Shown: positions 24,079-33,437 of the stretch, in pieces
How the letters are laid out: each line of letters starts with the position of its first letter
Position numbering within the stretch: the stretch's first letter is position 1
DNA from: an uncultured Bacteroidota bacterium
GTDB taxonomy: Bacteria > Bacteroidota > Bacteroidia > Flavobacteriales > Flavobacteriaceae
Direction of reading: 5' to 3'
NCBI GenBank assembly: GCA_902590705.1
Contig: CACIXU010000005.1
Span: 48,527-112,526 of the forward strand
Length of the DNA: 64,000 bases
Position numbers and translations under genes: made by a program
The notes under the pieces: model-generated
Seen by the model: only the letters and a program-made list of their open reading frames with translations
What the model was told of the DNA's origin: nothing
Database searches by the model: none

Positions 24079-26019
24079 ATGAAAAAATTGTTTCTTCTGA
24101 CTTTTATAATATGGGTACAAATCACTCATTCCCAGATTAAGTCTGACAAAAAAATTATCTCTAATAAGTGGGAAGCATTAAAAACTTCAAGTGAATTTGG
24201 CCTTCACGGTGAAAGAATAAATCTATTACGTCAAAATAGATTAAAATTTATGTTAGCTGGTGAGTATTTAATTAATGGATTTGAAAACAAACCAGGAAGT
24301 CATCCATGGCAGGGGGAACATATTGGAAAATGGCTCCATTCATCAATCCTATCAATACAGAATCAAACAATTTTAAATGAAAGTACAGATTGGAGAGATG
24401 AAAAATTAAAAAATAATAAAAAAGACATTAACAAATTAGTAAATAGACTTCTTGCAACTCAGCTTGAAAATGGATACATGGGAACATATGCTGAAGAAAA
24501 TAGATTCATGAAAATGCTTGAAAATAAATCTATGTCTATGGAAGGATCAGATATGGGCTCCCTCAAATTTGGATGGGACGTTTGGACTCACCGTTATAAT
24601 TTATACGGACTTTTGACTTATGAAAAATATTATCCCAATAAAAAAGTAATCGATGCTTGCAGAAAGATGGGAGATCTATTAATTGAAGTGTTTGGTGAGG
24701 GTAAGGCCGATATAACTAAATACGGAACAAGACAAGGAATTTCCTCAATGACAATTTTAGAGTCCATTGTAATGTTATATGAAAGGACATTGGATAAAAA
24801 ATATTTAGATTTTGCAGAACATCTAGTTAAAATAAGTGAGCAAAATAATAAATTAAGATTAATGGGAAATATGTTAGAAAACGGAAGTGTTGTAAATTCT
24901 GGTGATGGCAAAGCATATCAGTTAATGGCTAACCTACTAGGTTATCTGAGATTATATCGATGTACAGGTAAAGAAAAATATTTGACTACCGTACTAAATG
25001 GATGGGAGCAAATAAAAGATAAACATCTTTTAGTTTCCGGAGGACCATGGAGTAGACACACAGATTATAATGGAAATAAAGAGTGTTTTGCTCATAAAGA
25101 TGCTTTTCACCCAGAGAAAATTTTTGTAGAGGGCTGTTCTGATGCAACTTGGGTTCAGTTAAATATTCATCTACATGAATTTACGGGTGATTCTAAATAT
25201 TTTAATGAAGCTGAGCAGACTATCGTGAATGAGGTATACAGACACCAAGACATAGATGGTTATAAATTCGCATATTACACAATCCCTAACGAAAATAAGA
25301 CCCAACATAATCCATTTTATCATTGTTGTGGCTCAAGCGAACCAAGGGGAATGGAGATGTATTCAAATAATTTAGTTGGTGCTATTAATGGAGTCTTGTC
25401 AATTAACACCCTATTCCCAGCAAGGGTTAAATTATCAAATGAATTTGGAGGGGGAAATTTGGAAATTTCTGGAAACTTTCCCAATACAAATAAAACAACT
25501 TTTAATATTAATGTAGACTTTAAAAAGAAATTCAAAGTTGAGTTTAGAATGCCAGCCAACACCTCACTTAATTCTGTTTTGGTTAATAATAAACAAGTCA
25601 AATTCATCAGAAATAAAAGGGGGAAGTATGAGATAAACGGAAGTTGGAAGAAAGGAGATATGATAGATATAAATTATCAGTTTAATCTTAGAGCCCATGA
25701 AGAAATTGGGGAAGAAGGGAAAAGATGGGTTGCCTTTACTTATGGACCTTTAGCACTTGCAGAAAAATTAAATAGTAAAAATGATTTTTCTATTGATAGG
25801 GATAAATTTAACAGGATGGCTGGAAGTAAATTAGTCCGTCCAGAACCTTTCATTAATATAAACACTAAAAATATAAATGTCCTGCTAGATAAATTAATCC
25901 CTATTCAAGGTTCTCAGTCCAGATTTAAAATAGCTGAATCTGATATTGAGCTAATGCCTTATTATAAGACTGCTTCTAATCATTCAGGCCCAAGGACCTA
26001 TTTCTATTTAGGTGACTAG
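24079..26019 (+). CDS. GH127-like beta-L-arabinofuranosidase (DUF1680 family)
   Basis: The 646-residue enzyme is secreted (signal ending ITHSQ) and follows the DUF1680/GH127 layout, an alpha/alpha barrel with flanking beta domains. The zinc-thiolate site of the family is conserved in pattern. Glu351 and Cys353 stand in KIFVEGCSDATWVQLN, and the double cysteine Cys416-Cys417 in HNPFYHCCGSSEPRG. These correspond to the Glu/Cys and Cys-Cys pairs of the bifidobacterial HypBA1 enzyme. Other family marks are SHPWQGEHIGKWLH and KWVAFTYGPLALAEK-like RWVAFTYGPLALAEKL. GH127 releases beta-L-arabinofuranose, but related clades act on other sugars. It sits between sulfatases and a sugar permease. Confidence 0.85.
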   Translation: MKKLFLLTFIIWVQITHSQIKSDKKIISNKWEALKTSSEFGLHGERINLLRQNRLKFMLAGEYLINGFENKPGSHPWQGEHIGKWLHSSILSIQNQTILNESTDWRDEKLKNNKKDINKLVNRLLATQLENGYMGTYAEENRFMKMLENKSMSMEGSDMGSLKFGWDVWTHRYNLYGLLTYEKYYPNKKVIDACRKMGDLLIEVFGEGKADITKYGTRQGISSMTILESIVMLYERTLDKKYLDFAEHLVKISEQNNKLRLMGNMLENGSVVNSGDGKAYQLMANLLGYLRLYRCTGKEKYLTTVLNGWEQIKDKHLLVSGGPWSRHTDYNGNKECFAHKDAFHPEKIFVEGCSDATWVQLNIHLHEFTGDSKYFNEAEQTIVNEVYRHQDIDGYKFAYYTIPNENKTQHNPFYHCCGSSEPRGMEMYSNNLVGAINGVLSINTLFPARVKLSNEFGGGNLEISGNFPNTNKTTFNINVDFKKKFKVEFRMPANTSLNSVLVNNKQVKFIRNKRGKYEINGSWKKGDMIDINYQFNLRAHEEIGEEGKRWVAFTYGPLALAEKLNSKNDFSIDRDKFNRMAGSKLVRPEPFININTKNINVLLDKLIPIQGSQSRFKIAESDIELMPYYKTASNHSGPRTYFYLGD

Positions 26020-26054
26020 AAGATTAATATTTGTTAAATTTTAAAAAATAAAAA

Positions 26055-27059
26055 ATGTTTATAATTGATAATTATGCTTTAGCAGTATTTTTTTGTTTTA
26101 TTACAATGATATGCTGGGGTTCATGGGCCAATACTCAAAAACTAGCAAGTCAAAAATGGCCTTTCCAACTTTTTTACTGGGACTACACTTTTGGAATTTT
26201 ACTTATCACCTTATTTTTTGCATTTACTCTTGGATCAGTTGGAGATGGTGGTAGAAGTTTTTTACATGATCTTGAACAAGCTAAAATGAGCAGTCTAACA
26301 GCTGCATTTGTTGGCGGGATCATTTTTAATTTTGCTAATCTTTTATTAGTTATTGCAATCGAAATAGCCGGGATGGCAATTGCCTTTCCTATTGGTATCG
26401 GCATAGCATTAGTTCTGGGAGTATTCACCAATTATATTGCTCAGCCAGAGGGTGATCCATTGGTTCTAATTATTGGTGTTACACTGGTTGCTTTAGCAAT
26501 ATTAGTTGACGGTATAGCTTACAAGAGAATTTTACAAAAAACTAATGAAAATCCACTTAAGGGAATATTGTTTTCCGCCTCTGCAGGGATAGCCATGGGA
26601 TTCTTTTACAAATATGTTGCAGCTTCAATGGCATCAGATTTTGTAAATCCAGAGGCTGGGAAGTTAACCCCTTATTCTGCGTTAGTAATTTTTTCAATTG
26701 GTATAATAATCTCAAGCTTTTTGTTTAATACGATTAATATGTATCGCCCTTTTTCTGGAGAAAAGGTAAGCTTTAGCGATTACTTTGTCATGGGTAATAC
26801 AAAACTTCACTTGATTGGAATTCTTGGTGGTATAATTTGGGGAATAGGGATGTCATTTAATATAATTGCTTCAGACCAGGCAGGACCTGCAATTGCATAT
26901 GGGCTTGGACAGGGAGCTACACTTGTAGCGGCTATTTGGGGAGTATTTATATGGAAAGAATTTAAAGATCTTCCAAGTAAAAGTTTTTGGTTGATTCCTT
27001 TTATGTTCGTATTGTTTGTATTAGGAATAGCTCTTATAATTACTGCTAAATTAATCTAG
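26055..27059 (+). CDS. Sugar permease of the GRP/ureide-permease (DMT) type
   Basis: The 334-residue protein has about ten membrane helices. The first reads LAVFFCFITMICWGSWANTQKL, with the CWGSWANT motif typical for this DMT subgroup. Further motifs are FQLFYWDYTFGILL, GGIIFNFANLLLVIAIEIAGMAIAFPI and GLGQGATLVAAIWGVFIWKEF. Related permeases move sugars such as ribose or glucose, or ureides. Its direct partner, ribokinase, starts six bases downstream, which argues for uptake of a pentose or similar sugar that is then phosphorylated. It lies in the middle of the sulfatase operon. Confidence 0.85.
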   Translation: MFIIDNYALAVFFCFITMICWGSWANTQKLASQKWPFQLFYWDYTFGILLITLFFAFTLGSVGDGGRSFLHDLEQAKMSSLTAAFVGGIIFNFANLLLVIAIEIAGMAIAFPIGIGIALVLGVFTNYIAQPEGDPLVLIIGVTLVALAILVDGIAYKRILQKTNENPLKGILFSASAGIAMGFFYKYVAASMASDFVNPEAGKLTPYSALVIFSIGIIISSFLFNTINMYRPFSGEKVSFSDYFVMGNTKLHLIGILGGIIWGIGMSFNIIASDQAGPAIAYGLGQGATLVAAIWGVFIWKEFKDLPSKSFWLIPFMFVLFVLGIALIITAKLI

Positions 27060-27065
27060 AATTAA

Positions 27066-28004
27066 ATGGGCTTATTTGTAATAGGAAGCAGCAATACGGA
27101 TTTGGTCATTTATCTTGATCATATTCCAAAGATAGGTGAGACGGTTATAGGCGGAGAGTCCTCCGTTATTTTTGGGGGTAAAGGAGCTAACCAAGCAGTA
27201 GCCGCCAAAAGAGCTGGAGCCAATATAAATTTCATAACCCAGTTAGGAGATGACGGTTTTGGTGAGGGGATGAAAAGACATTTTATGCAGGAGGAATTAC
27301 CTCAGAGATATGTTCTTACTGATTCAGATCAGCCTTCGGGAATAGCTCAAATATTTGTTTCAAAAAAGGGGGAAAACTCCATCGCTGTTGCTTCAGGTTC
27401 AAACGGGACCCTAATGTTTGAACGCCTTGAACCTTTTCTTAAAGATATTGCAAGCTCTGATTTAGTATTAATTCAATTTGAAATCCCTATTGAAACCGTT
27501 GAAAAAATAATTGACTTTTGTTTTGATAAAGGTGTGAGAGTATTGGTAAATCCAGCACCTGCGATTAAATTGACTCCTGAAAAGCTGAGTAAAATATGGA
27601 TGATTACCCCTAATGAGTCCGAAGCTGAAATTTTGACTGGAATATCCGTTACAGACCAGCATAGTGCATTGAGAGCTGCTCAAATTATTTTAGCTCAAGG
27701 TATAGAACACTGTATTGTTACCCTTGGAGAAAAAGGGAGTGTTTGGTTGAGTGAAAAAGAGGCTTTTCATTTTATAGTCCCATCTGTGAAAGCAAATGAC
27801 ACCACTGCCGCTGGAGATGTTTTCAACGGTTATTTAGCTGAAGGAATAACAAGAGCCTTAACAATAGAAAAAGCAATAGAAATTAGTCATGCTGCTGCTT
27901 CTTTATCTGTTACAGTAAAGGGAGCTCAAACGTCTATTCCCACTAAAGAAAAGACCCAGTTTTTTTTAAAACAAAATCCAATTGAAATAAAAAAAATCTT
28001 TTAA
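27066..28004 (+). CDS. rbsK: Ribokinase (PfkB family)
   Basis: The 312-residue cytosolic enzyme is a PfkB-family sugar kinase. The N-terminal MGLFVIGSSNTDLVIYLDHI is typical of ribokinases, followed by the sugar-binding GGKGANQAVAAKRAGA motif near residue 37. The C-terminal signature near residue 243, NDTTAAGDVFNGYLAEG, contains the catalytic Asp of the D-x-x-x-GD motif. It phosphorylates D-ribose or a related pentose with ATP. Here it follows the permease by six bases, with the GH127-like enzyme one gene earlier, so its substrate may be the sugar released from the glycan. The symbol is by family resemblance; the true substrate could differ. Confidence 0.85.
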   Translation: MGLFVIGSSNTDLVIYLDHIPKIGETVIGGESSVIFGGKGANQAVAAKRAGANINFITQLGDDGFGEGMKRHFMQEELPQRYVLTDSDQPSGIAQIFVSKKGENSIAVASGSNGTLMFERLEPFLKDIASSDLVLIQFEIPIETVEKIIDFCFDKGVRVLVNPAPAIKLTPEKLSKIWMITPNESEAEILTGISVTDQHSALRAAQIILAQGIEHCIVTLGEKGSVWLSEKEAFHFIVPSVKANDTTAAGDVFNGYLAEGITRALTIEKAIEISHAAASLSVTVKGAQTSIPTKEKTQFFLKQNPIEIKKIF

Positions 28005-28042
28005 TTTAAATATCTTCCTAACTGGAATAAAAATAAAACCAT

Positions 28043-29485
28043 ATGAAAAAAATAATATTTATTTCCATTTTAATTAATACATTTTTTGTTTTTGCACAAT
28101 CAAAAGACAAACCAAATTTTATAGTAATATTTTGCGATGATATGGGTTATGGGGATATTGGAACATTTGGGAATCCAATAATTCGAACTCCGAATATTGA
28201 TAAGATGGCTGATGAGGGTCAAAAGTGGACCCAATTTTACGTAGCTGACCCAGTTTGTACTTCAAGCAGAGCTGCATTACTTACCGGGAGATACCCAATT
28301 AGATCCGGGATGACATCGGCAAAGAGAGTAGTTTTATTTCCTGATTCTTCAAGGGGATTGCCCTTGGAGGAAATAACTATAGCTGAGGTATTGAAGGATG
28401 AAGGTTATTCTACAGCAGCTATTGGAAAATGGCATTTGGGGCATCTACCTAAATACCTTCCCCAAGCTCAGGGTTTTGATTCATATTATGGGATCCCTTA
28501 TTCAAATGATATGAATCATAATGGGTTTTTTGGTGAGTATTTAGAAAAGGCAGACGATCCTCATTATTTTTCTGATGTAAATAGGTTTGATGTTCCGTTA
28601 ATTGAGAACACTGAAGAAATTGAGCGACCTGCAAACCAACTAACAATAACCAAAAGATATACAGAAAGAGCAGTAGAATTTATAGAAAAAAATAAAGACA
28701 AGCCTTTCTTTTTATATCTAGCTCACAGCATGCCTCATATTCCCCTTTTTGTTTCTGAGGAGTTTAAAGGAAGGAGTAAAGCAGGAGTATTTACTGATGT
28801 TATTGAGGAAATCGATTGGAGTGTTGGTCAAGTGATTAAAACCCTTAAGAAAAATAATATAGATAGAAATACTGTAGTTGTATTTACTTCAGATAATGGT
28901 CCATGGCTACTTTTTAAAACTCATGGAGGTTCAGCTGGGCCATTGCGTTCTGGTAAAGGGACTACTTTTGAAGGGGGTCAAAGAGTTCCAACAGTCTTTT
29001 GGGGCCCAGGCATTGTTAAGCCAGGAGTAATTAACGAAATTGGCTCAACACTGGACCTTTTGAATACATTTGCTTCATTATCCGGGGGAAAGACTCCTTC
29101 AGATAGAAAAATGGATAGTTATGATTTATCTAAGGTTCTTTCTGAAAGAGCCGAAAGCCCAAGAAAAGAATTTTTTTATTGGGCGTTCGCTGAACTTCAT
29201 GGCTACAGAACAGAACAGTATAAAATTCATGTAAAACAAAGGGAAGATATTAACTATAGCAGCCCCACAATTATTCTTGAAAAACCTGAACTTTACGACT
29301 TAAGGGCCGATATCTCTGAGAAATATGATGTAGCTAAAATTTTCCCAAATGAGGTATTGAAAATGCTAAAGACCATGGAATCACACCTAAAGGATGTTGA
29401 AGGGTCAAGGCCTGAACAGCTATCACATGTTATTGAAGGATCTACCTCAACAGATGGTTTCAGAGATAAGGGAAGAGGGTTTTAA
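28043..29485 (+). CDS. Secreted sulfatase with altered formylglycine motif (CTSSR)
   Basis: This 480-residue type I sulfatase (signal ending FVFAQ) resembles arylsulfatase A-like enzymes. The metal site is IFCDDMGYGDIGTFG. The position of the formylglycine motif reads CTSSR (Cys72), where the tandem copy downstream reads CTPSR. The proline important for formylglycine-generating enzyme is thus replaced by serine, by a single C-to-T change (CCA to TCA at 28262). Other catalytic parts are intact: GKWHLGHLPKYLPQAQG, AHSMPHIPLF and VVVFTSDNGPW. It is the first of two tandem paralogues that align without gaps around the active site. Either maturation is impaired or the site is tolerated. Confidence 0.88.
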   Translation: MKKIIFISILINTFFVFAQSKDKPNFIVIFCDDMGYGDIGTFGNPIIRTPNIDKMADEGQKWTQFYVADPVCTSSRAALLTGRYPIRSGMTSAKRVVLFPDSSRGLPLEEITIAEVLKDEGYSTAAIGKWHLGHLPKYLPQAQGFDSYYGIPYSNDMNHNGFFGEYLEKADDPHYFSDVNRFDVPLIENTEEIERPANQLTITKRYTERAVEFIEKNKDKPFFLYLAHSMPHIPLFVSEEFKGRSKAGVFTDVIEEIDWSVGQVIKTLKKNNIDRNTVVVFTSDNGPWLLFKTHGGSAGPLRSGKGTTFEGGQRVPTVFWGPGIVKPGVINEIGSTLDLLNTFASLSGGKTPSDRKMDSYDLSKVLSERAESPRKEFFYWAFAELHGYRTEQYKIHVKQREDINYSSPTIILEKPELYDLRADISEKYDVAKIFPNEVLKMLKTMESHLKDVEGSRPEQLSHVIEGSTSTDGFRDKGRGF

Positions 29486-29486
29486 A

Positions 29487-30893
29487 ATGAAGAACATAAT
29501 TATTTTCTTGATAGTTTTCAATGTGACATTCCTTTTTAGTCAATCAAATGATAAACCTAATTTTGTAGTCATTTTTTGTGATGATTTAGGCTATGGAGAT
29601 ATTGGGGTTTTTGGAAGCCCTATAATTCGAACCCCAAACCTCGATCAGATGGCTAGAGAAGGTCAAAAGTGGACACAGTTCTATGTAGCTGATCCAGTTT
29701 GTACGCCAAGCAGGGCAGCTTTAATGACCGGTAGATATCCTATTAGATCAGGGATGACTTCATCAAAAAGGGCTGTTCTATTTCCTGACTCTGCAAATGG
29801 GTTGAAACAAGAAGAAGTAACAATTGCTGAGGTTTTAAAAGATCAGGGATATTCAACTGGGGCTGTTGGTAAATGGCATTTAGGCCACATACCAAAGTAC
29901 CTCCCTATAAATCAAGGATTTGATTCTTATTATGGTATTCCATACTCCAATGACATGGTTAATAATGGTTTTACTGGTCAGGTTTACCGTAAAAATATAC
30001 TTGATCCTTTTTTTCAAGCACCAGCCACTAAGTTTAATGTTGCTCTTTTTGAAAACTCAAAAGAAATTGAAAGACCAGTTGATCAAACTACTATTACAAA
30101 ACGTTATACTAAAAAGGCAGTGGAATTTATTGATAAAAATAAAAATCAATCTTTCTTTTTATATCTCGCTCACAGCATGCCCCATATTCCACTTTTTGCA
30201 TCTGATGATTTTATCGGAAGAAGTAAAGCGAGTTTGTATGTTGACGTAATTGAGGAGATTGACTGGAGTGTAGGTCAAGTACTTGACGCTTTAAAAAGAA
30301 ATAATTTAGATGAAAATACAGTGGTCGTTTTTTCTTCTGACAATGGCCCTTGGCTTAGTTTTAAAATTCATGGTGGCTCTGCGGGACCATTGCGGGCAGG
30401 CAAGGGAACAACTTTTGAAGGGGGTCAAAGAGTACCAACAATTTTCTGGGGGCCGGGCATTGTGAAACCAGGGGTCATTAATCAAATGGGATCAACGCTT
30501 GATTTGATCAATACTTTTGCCTCGCTTTCAGGAGGAAAGGTGCCTGAGGACCGCAAAATGGATGGGTATGATTTATCTAAAGTACTTACACAAAAAGCAG
30601 CAAGTCCACGGAAAGATTTTTACTATTGGGGATTTGCTCAATTACATGGCTACCGAACAGAACAATTTAAATTACATGTTAAGCAAAGAGAACCAGTTCA
30701 CTATGGTAGACCTACTATTATTTTAGATTCTCCAGAACTTTACAATCTCCGTGCTGATATTTCTGAAAAATATGATGTTGCCATGGATCACCCAGATTTA
30801 GTTGATAAGATGTTAGATAAAATAGAGAAACACTTAAAAGACGTTGAAGGATCAACTCCAGATCAATTAGTGGAAAGGTTACCGAAGAAATAG
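29487..30893 (+). CDS. Secreted type I sulfatase, tandem paralogue
   Basis: The track begins at 29394 inside the previous gene. I placed the start at ATG 29487, one base after that gene's stop, which yields a signal peptide (MKNIIIFLIVFNVTFLFSQ). The 468-residue enzyme has a complete set of motifs: IFCDDLGYGDIGVFG, CTPSR with Cys72, GKWHLGHIPKYLPINQG, AHSMPHIPLFASDDF, VVVFSSDNGPW. It is highly similar to the preceding sulfatase over its whole length, including the unusual GSAGPLR-x-GKGTTFEGGQRVP segment. A local duplication is the obvious origin. It is the last gene of the plus-strand operon. Confidence 0.92.
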   Translation: MKNIIIFLIVFNVTFLFSQSNDKPNFVVIFCDDLGYGDIGVFGSPIIRTPNLDQMAREGQKWTQFYVADPVCTPSRAALMTGRYPIRSGMTSSKRAVLFPDSANGLKQEEVTIAEVLKDQGYSTGAVGKWHLGHIPKYLPINQGFDSYYGIPYSNDMVNNGFTGQVYRKNILDPFFQAPATKFNVALFENSKEIERPVDQTTITKRYTKKAVEFIDKNKNQSFFLYLAHSMPHIPLFASDDFIGRSKASLYVDVIEEIDWSVGQVLDALKRNNLDENTVVVFSSDNGPWLSFKIHGGSAGPLRAGKGTTFEGGQRVPTIFWGPGIVKPGVINQMGSTLDLINTFASLSGGKVPEDRKMDGYDLSKVLTQKAASPRKDFYYWGFAQLHGYRTEQFKLHVKQREPVHYGRPTIILDSPELYNLRADISEKYDVAMDHPDLVDKMLDKIEKHLKDVEGSTPDQLVERLPKK

Positions 30894-30908
30894 CTTTTAG
30901 ATTACTAA

Positions 30909-31400
30909 TCATGTAAACCAAGGGTGCGTTCCAAATTGATTTTTTTTAACTTTTATTCCATTATTTGAATACCACTTGATCCCATTTAAAACTGAGTTTA
31001 AATAGCCTTTGAGTTTTGGTCTAACATAAAAATAGTGGACCCAGAAATAAAATATTTTGGGAATTTTACTTGACCTGTATGGAAGTATTTTAATCTTAAG
31101 TTGAGATTGAGCACCTAATCCTTTTATCTCCCATATTACCGTTGATTTTTTTCCTTCTTTTTTTCCAATGTTGAGTTTAAATCCGTTTGGCGCATCCCAT
31201 CGAGTGAACTCCCTATAATACTCTAATCCATTTAGATAGACCAATAGGTCCTTTTTTATTTGATTTTCTTTCCAAAAGAGGACTTTATTCTCCTTGCAAA
31301 AGGGATGAACACTTTCAAGAATTTCAGGGGTTGATATTAATTCCCAAGTCTTTTCTTGGGATTGCTCCAATTTTATTTTTGATTCTATTGAGTAAATCAT
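30909..31400 (-). CDS. SRPBCC (START-like) family protein
   Basis: The 163-residue cytosolic protein begins with SIESKIKLEQSQEKTWELIS followed by TPEILESVHPFC, the typical opening of the SRPBCC fold (strand, two helices before a long sheet). Strands such as GFKLNIGKKEGKKSTVIWEI and a C-terminal long helix (VRPKLKGYLNSVLNGIKWYSNN) complete the helix-grip fold. These proteins bind hydrophobic ligands; the ligand is unknown. The gene converges with the sulfatase operon, with only 15 bases between stops, so it marks the operon's end. Confidence 0.7.
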   Translation of the reverse strand: MIYSIESKIKLEQSQEKTWELISTPEILESVHPFCKENKVLFWKENQIKKDLLVYLNGLEYYREFTRWDAPNGFKLNIGKKEGKKSTVIWEIKGLGAQSQLKIKILPYRSSKIPKIFYFWVHYFYVRPKLKGYLNSVLNGIKWYSNNGIKVKKNQFGTHPWFT

Positions 31401-31509
31401 ACTTATCTCATGTCAACGTTAACAAAGTTAATTTTTATCTTACTTATATTTTAAGTATGAATAAATTTCAATCGAATTTTTAAATGATAATTACTAATTT
31501 AAATATAGG

Positions 31510-33249
31510 ATGAAGAAGGTTTTTTTATTATTTTTTTTATTGAACACTGCTTTATTTTCGCAAAAATATTCCATCAGGGAACACCGAGCTTTAAATGATT
31601 CAATAAAATTAATTAGAGGAACAAATCCACTTAAGTCAATTAATATGCTTTTTGAAATTGCTTCGGCACAGAACGACTACCCAAATCCACAACTTACGAA
31701 CACTTATAACTTAATTGCTGAAGGTCTCTTCACACAAGGTCTTTTTTCTGAGTCTCTATCTTATTACAAATTAGCACTTGATTGTTTTACCTCCTACAAA
31801 AATAGTGATCGAAATACTCGTATTTTTTATCCACCATGGATATTAATAAATATTGGGAATGTCTATTTTCATAATAAAAATTTTGACAAGGCTTATGAAT
31901 ATTTTTTTTCAGCTAAGGAAAATTTTAATTCTACATCAGAGCATAATAAAATCTACGGCTTGCCCACCGCCTTTGATAATATTGGGAAGGTTTTTTTTAA
32001 TAAAGCAAATAAAGACAGCGCCTTAGTTTATTTTAACAAATCACTTAAAATAAGAGAAAATAATAATTTATATGGTGCTGCAATATATTCTTATAATAAT
32101 CTGATGTCTTTAGTTTCGCCAAATAATGAAATTTTAGTTTTAAAATATAAGAACATAGTTGATGACCTTTTCAATAAAATAATCTCAAGGCGTAATGAAC
32201 AAGATGGTCAAATAAACATTGAAAGAAATTATGGAACATTCTATTATTTGCTGGGTTTATTCTATTATAATTTAATCGATTATGATACTTCTATTTCATA
32301 TTTAATTAAGTCAAGAAAATATTTAAAAAATTCATTCAGCGACTTAATCACTACAGATTTATTAATGGCTAAATGCCATATAGGCTTAAAGAAGTTTAAT
32401 AAAGCAGATTCTTTATTGCATAAAAATTTATCTTTTTTAAACGAAATAGGGGTTAATTCCCCTTCAATTAAAATTAAGATCTATGAAGTACTGGATAATC
32501 TATATTTATCACAATCAAATAAAGATAAACTGATCATTGTTAAAGACTCAATCATTAATCTAAAAGCATCTATATCTGATAATAAATTAAACAATTCAAT
32601 TCTTAGTTTAGAAACGAGTCTTTTATTAAAGCAAAAACAAAGGGAACTCAACCTTGAACGTCTAACTTATAACAATTTAATATTTGTTTTGACTATTGTT
32701 TTAATATTATTTTTTGTATTAATTATTTTTTTAAGAGTAAGGTCTAATTTTCATAAAGAAAAAAATAATCGACTAGCGATAGAAAGAGAGTTAATGGACT
32801 CAGAACTTAAAAATAAAGAGCTAGAATTATTAAGCACCACAACATTCATAGAACAGCGGAATAATAATTTAAGAAACCTTCGTGATAATTTAAATACAGC
32901 TTCAGATGTTGAATCTAATAAATCAACCATTAAGGAAATTTCAAATCCAGAATTATCAAAAGAACTTGATTCAATTATTAAATCAAGAAATTCATTTGAT
33001 TCTTTTAGGAATCAATTTACAAAGGCTTTTCCTGATTTTTTCAAAACTTTGATCAAAATGCACCCAACTCTTTCACCAACCGATCTTCAGCTCTGTGCTT
33101 ATATTAAAATGAATCAAACAAATCAAGATATAGCTAGTATTAATAATCTTTCCACACGCTCAGTTGAGAGTCAACGTTATAGGCTTAGAAAGAAACTTAA
33201 TATTGATAAACAAACAGATTTATTCAATTATTTAACAAATTTAGATTAA
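31510..33249 (+). CDS. TPR-transmembrane-coiled-coil-LuxR-type regulator
   Basis: The 579-residue protein is a Bacteroidota-type membrane regulator. It starts with a signal peptide (ending ALFSQ), then TPR-like helices from about 30 to 340 (PWILINIGNVYFHNKNFDKA, FDNIGKVFFNKANKDSALVY). A membrane helix at about 390-412 (LIFVLTIVLILFFVLIIFL) leads to a cytoplasmic coiled coil and a C-terminal HTH of the LuxR/GerE type: PTLSPTDLQLCAYIKMNQTN, IASINNLSTRSVESQRYRLR, KKLNIDKQ. The periplasmic TPRs would sense a signal and the HTH bind DNA. It stands upstream of a second HTH gene and the giant adhesin gene, so it may control them. Confidence 0.85.
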   Translation: MKKVFLLFFLLNTALFSQKYSIREHRALNDSIKLIRGTNPLKSINMLFEIASAQNDYPNPQLTNTYNLIAEGLFTQGLFSESLSYYKLALDCFTSYKNSDRNTRIFYPPWILINIGNVYFHNKNFDKAYEYFFSAKENFNSTSEHNKIYGLPTAFDNIGKVFFNKANKDSALVYFNKSLKIRENNNLYGAAIYSYNNLMSLVSPNNEILVLKYKNIVDDLFNKIISRRNEQDGQINIERNYGTFYYLLGLFYYNLIDYDTSISYLIKSRKYLKNSFSDLITTDLLMAKCHIGLKKFNKADSLLHKNLSFLNEIGVNSPSIKIKIYEVLDNLYLSQSNKDKLIIVKDSIINLKASISDNKLNNSILSLETSLLLKQKQRELNLERLTYNNLIFVLTIVLILFFVLIIFLRVRSNFHKEKNNRLAIERELMDSELKNKELELLSTTTFIEQRNNNLRNLRDNLNTASDVESNKSTIKEISNPELSKELDSIIKSRNSFDSFRNQFTKAFPDFFKTLIKMHPTLSPTDLQLCAYIKMNQTNQDIASINNLSTRSVESQRYRLRKKLNIDKQTDLFNYLTNLD

Positions 33250-33437
33250 ATCTTTTTAACACATATAATACTCACAAATTACTCATATATTTTTCTTTTT
33301 TAAGGTCTTTCCCCTTTTTTATTTATCTATTTTATTTTTTTATGTATACACATAAAACTCACAAATTTTACATATTACACCCATAATTCAAGCACATTTT
33401 ACTGCATATTTACTGCATTCAAGCTTATTAACAATCT
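33250..33437 (+). promoter_or_regulatory. Intergenic region with direct repeats, candidate operator
   Basis: Two similar sequences, ACACATATAATACTCACAAA at 33259 and ACACATAAAACTCACAAATT at 33348, continue as CTCACAAATT-x-x-CATAT and lie about 88 bases apart. A further short tandem, TTTACTGCATATTTACTGCAT, occurs near 33397. Such repeats fit binding sites for the HTH proteins encoded on either side. The region probably holds the promoter for the small HTH gene and the giant gene. No clear TAnnTTTG box was found. Confidence 0.45.

Noticed and set aside
14303-30893. A classical polysaccharide utilisation locus
   Set aside because: No SusC/SusD pair, TonB receptor or hybrid two-component regulator occurs in the window, so only a glycan-degradation locus is claimed.
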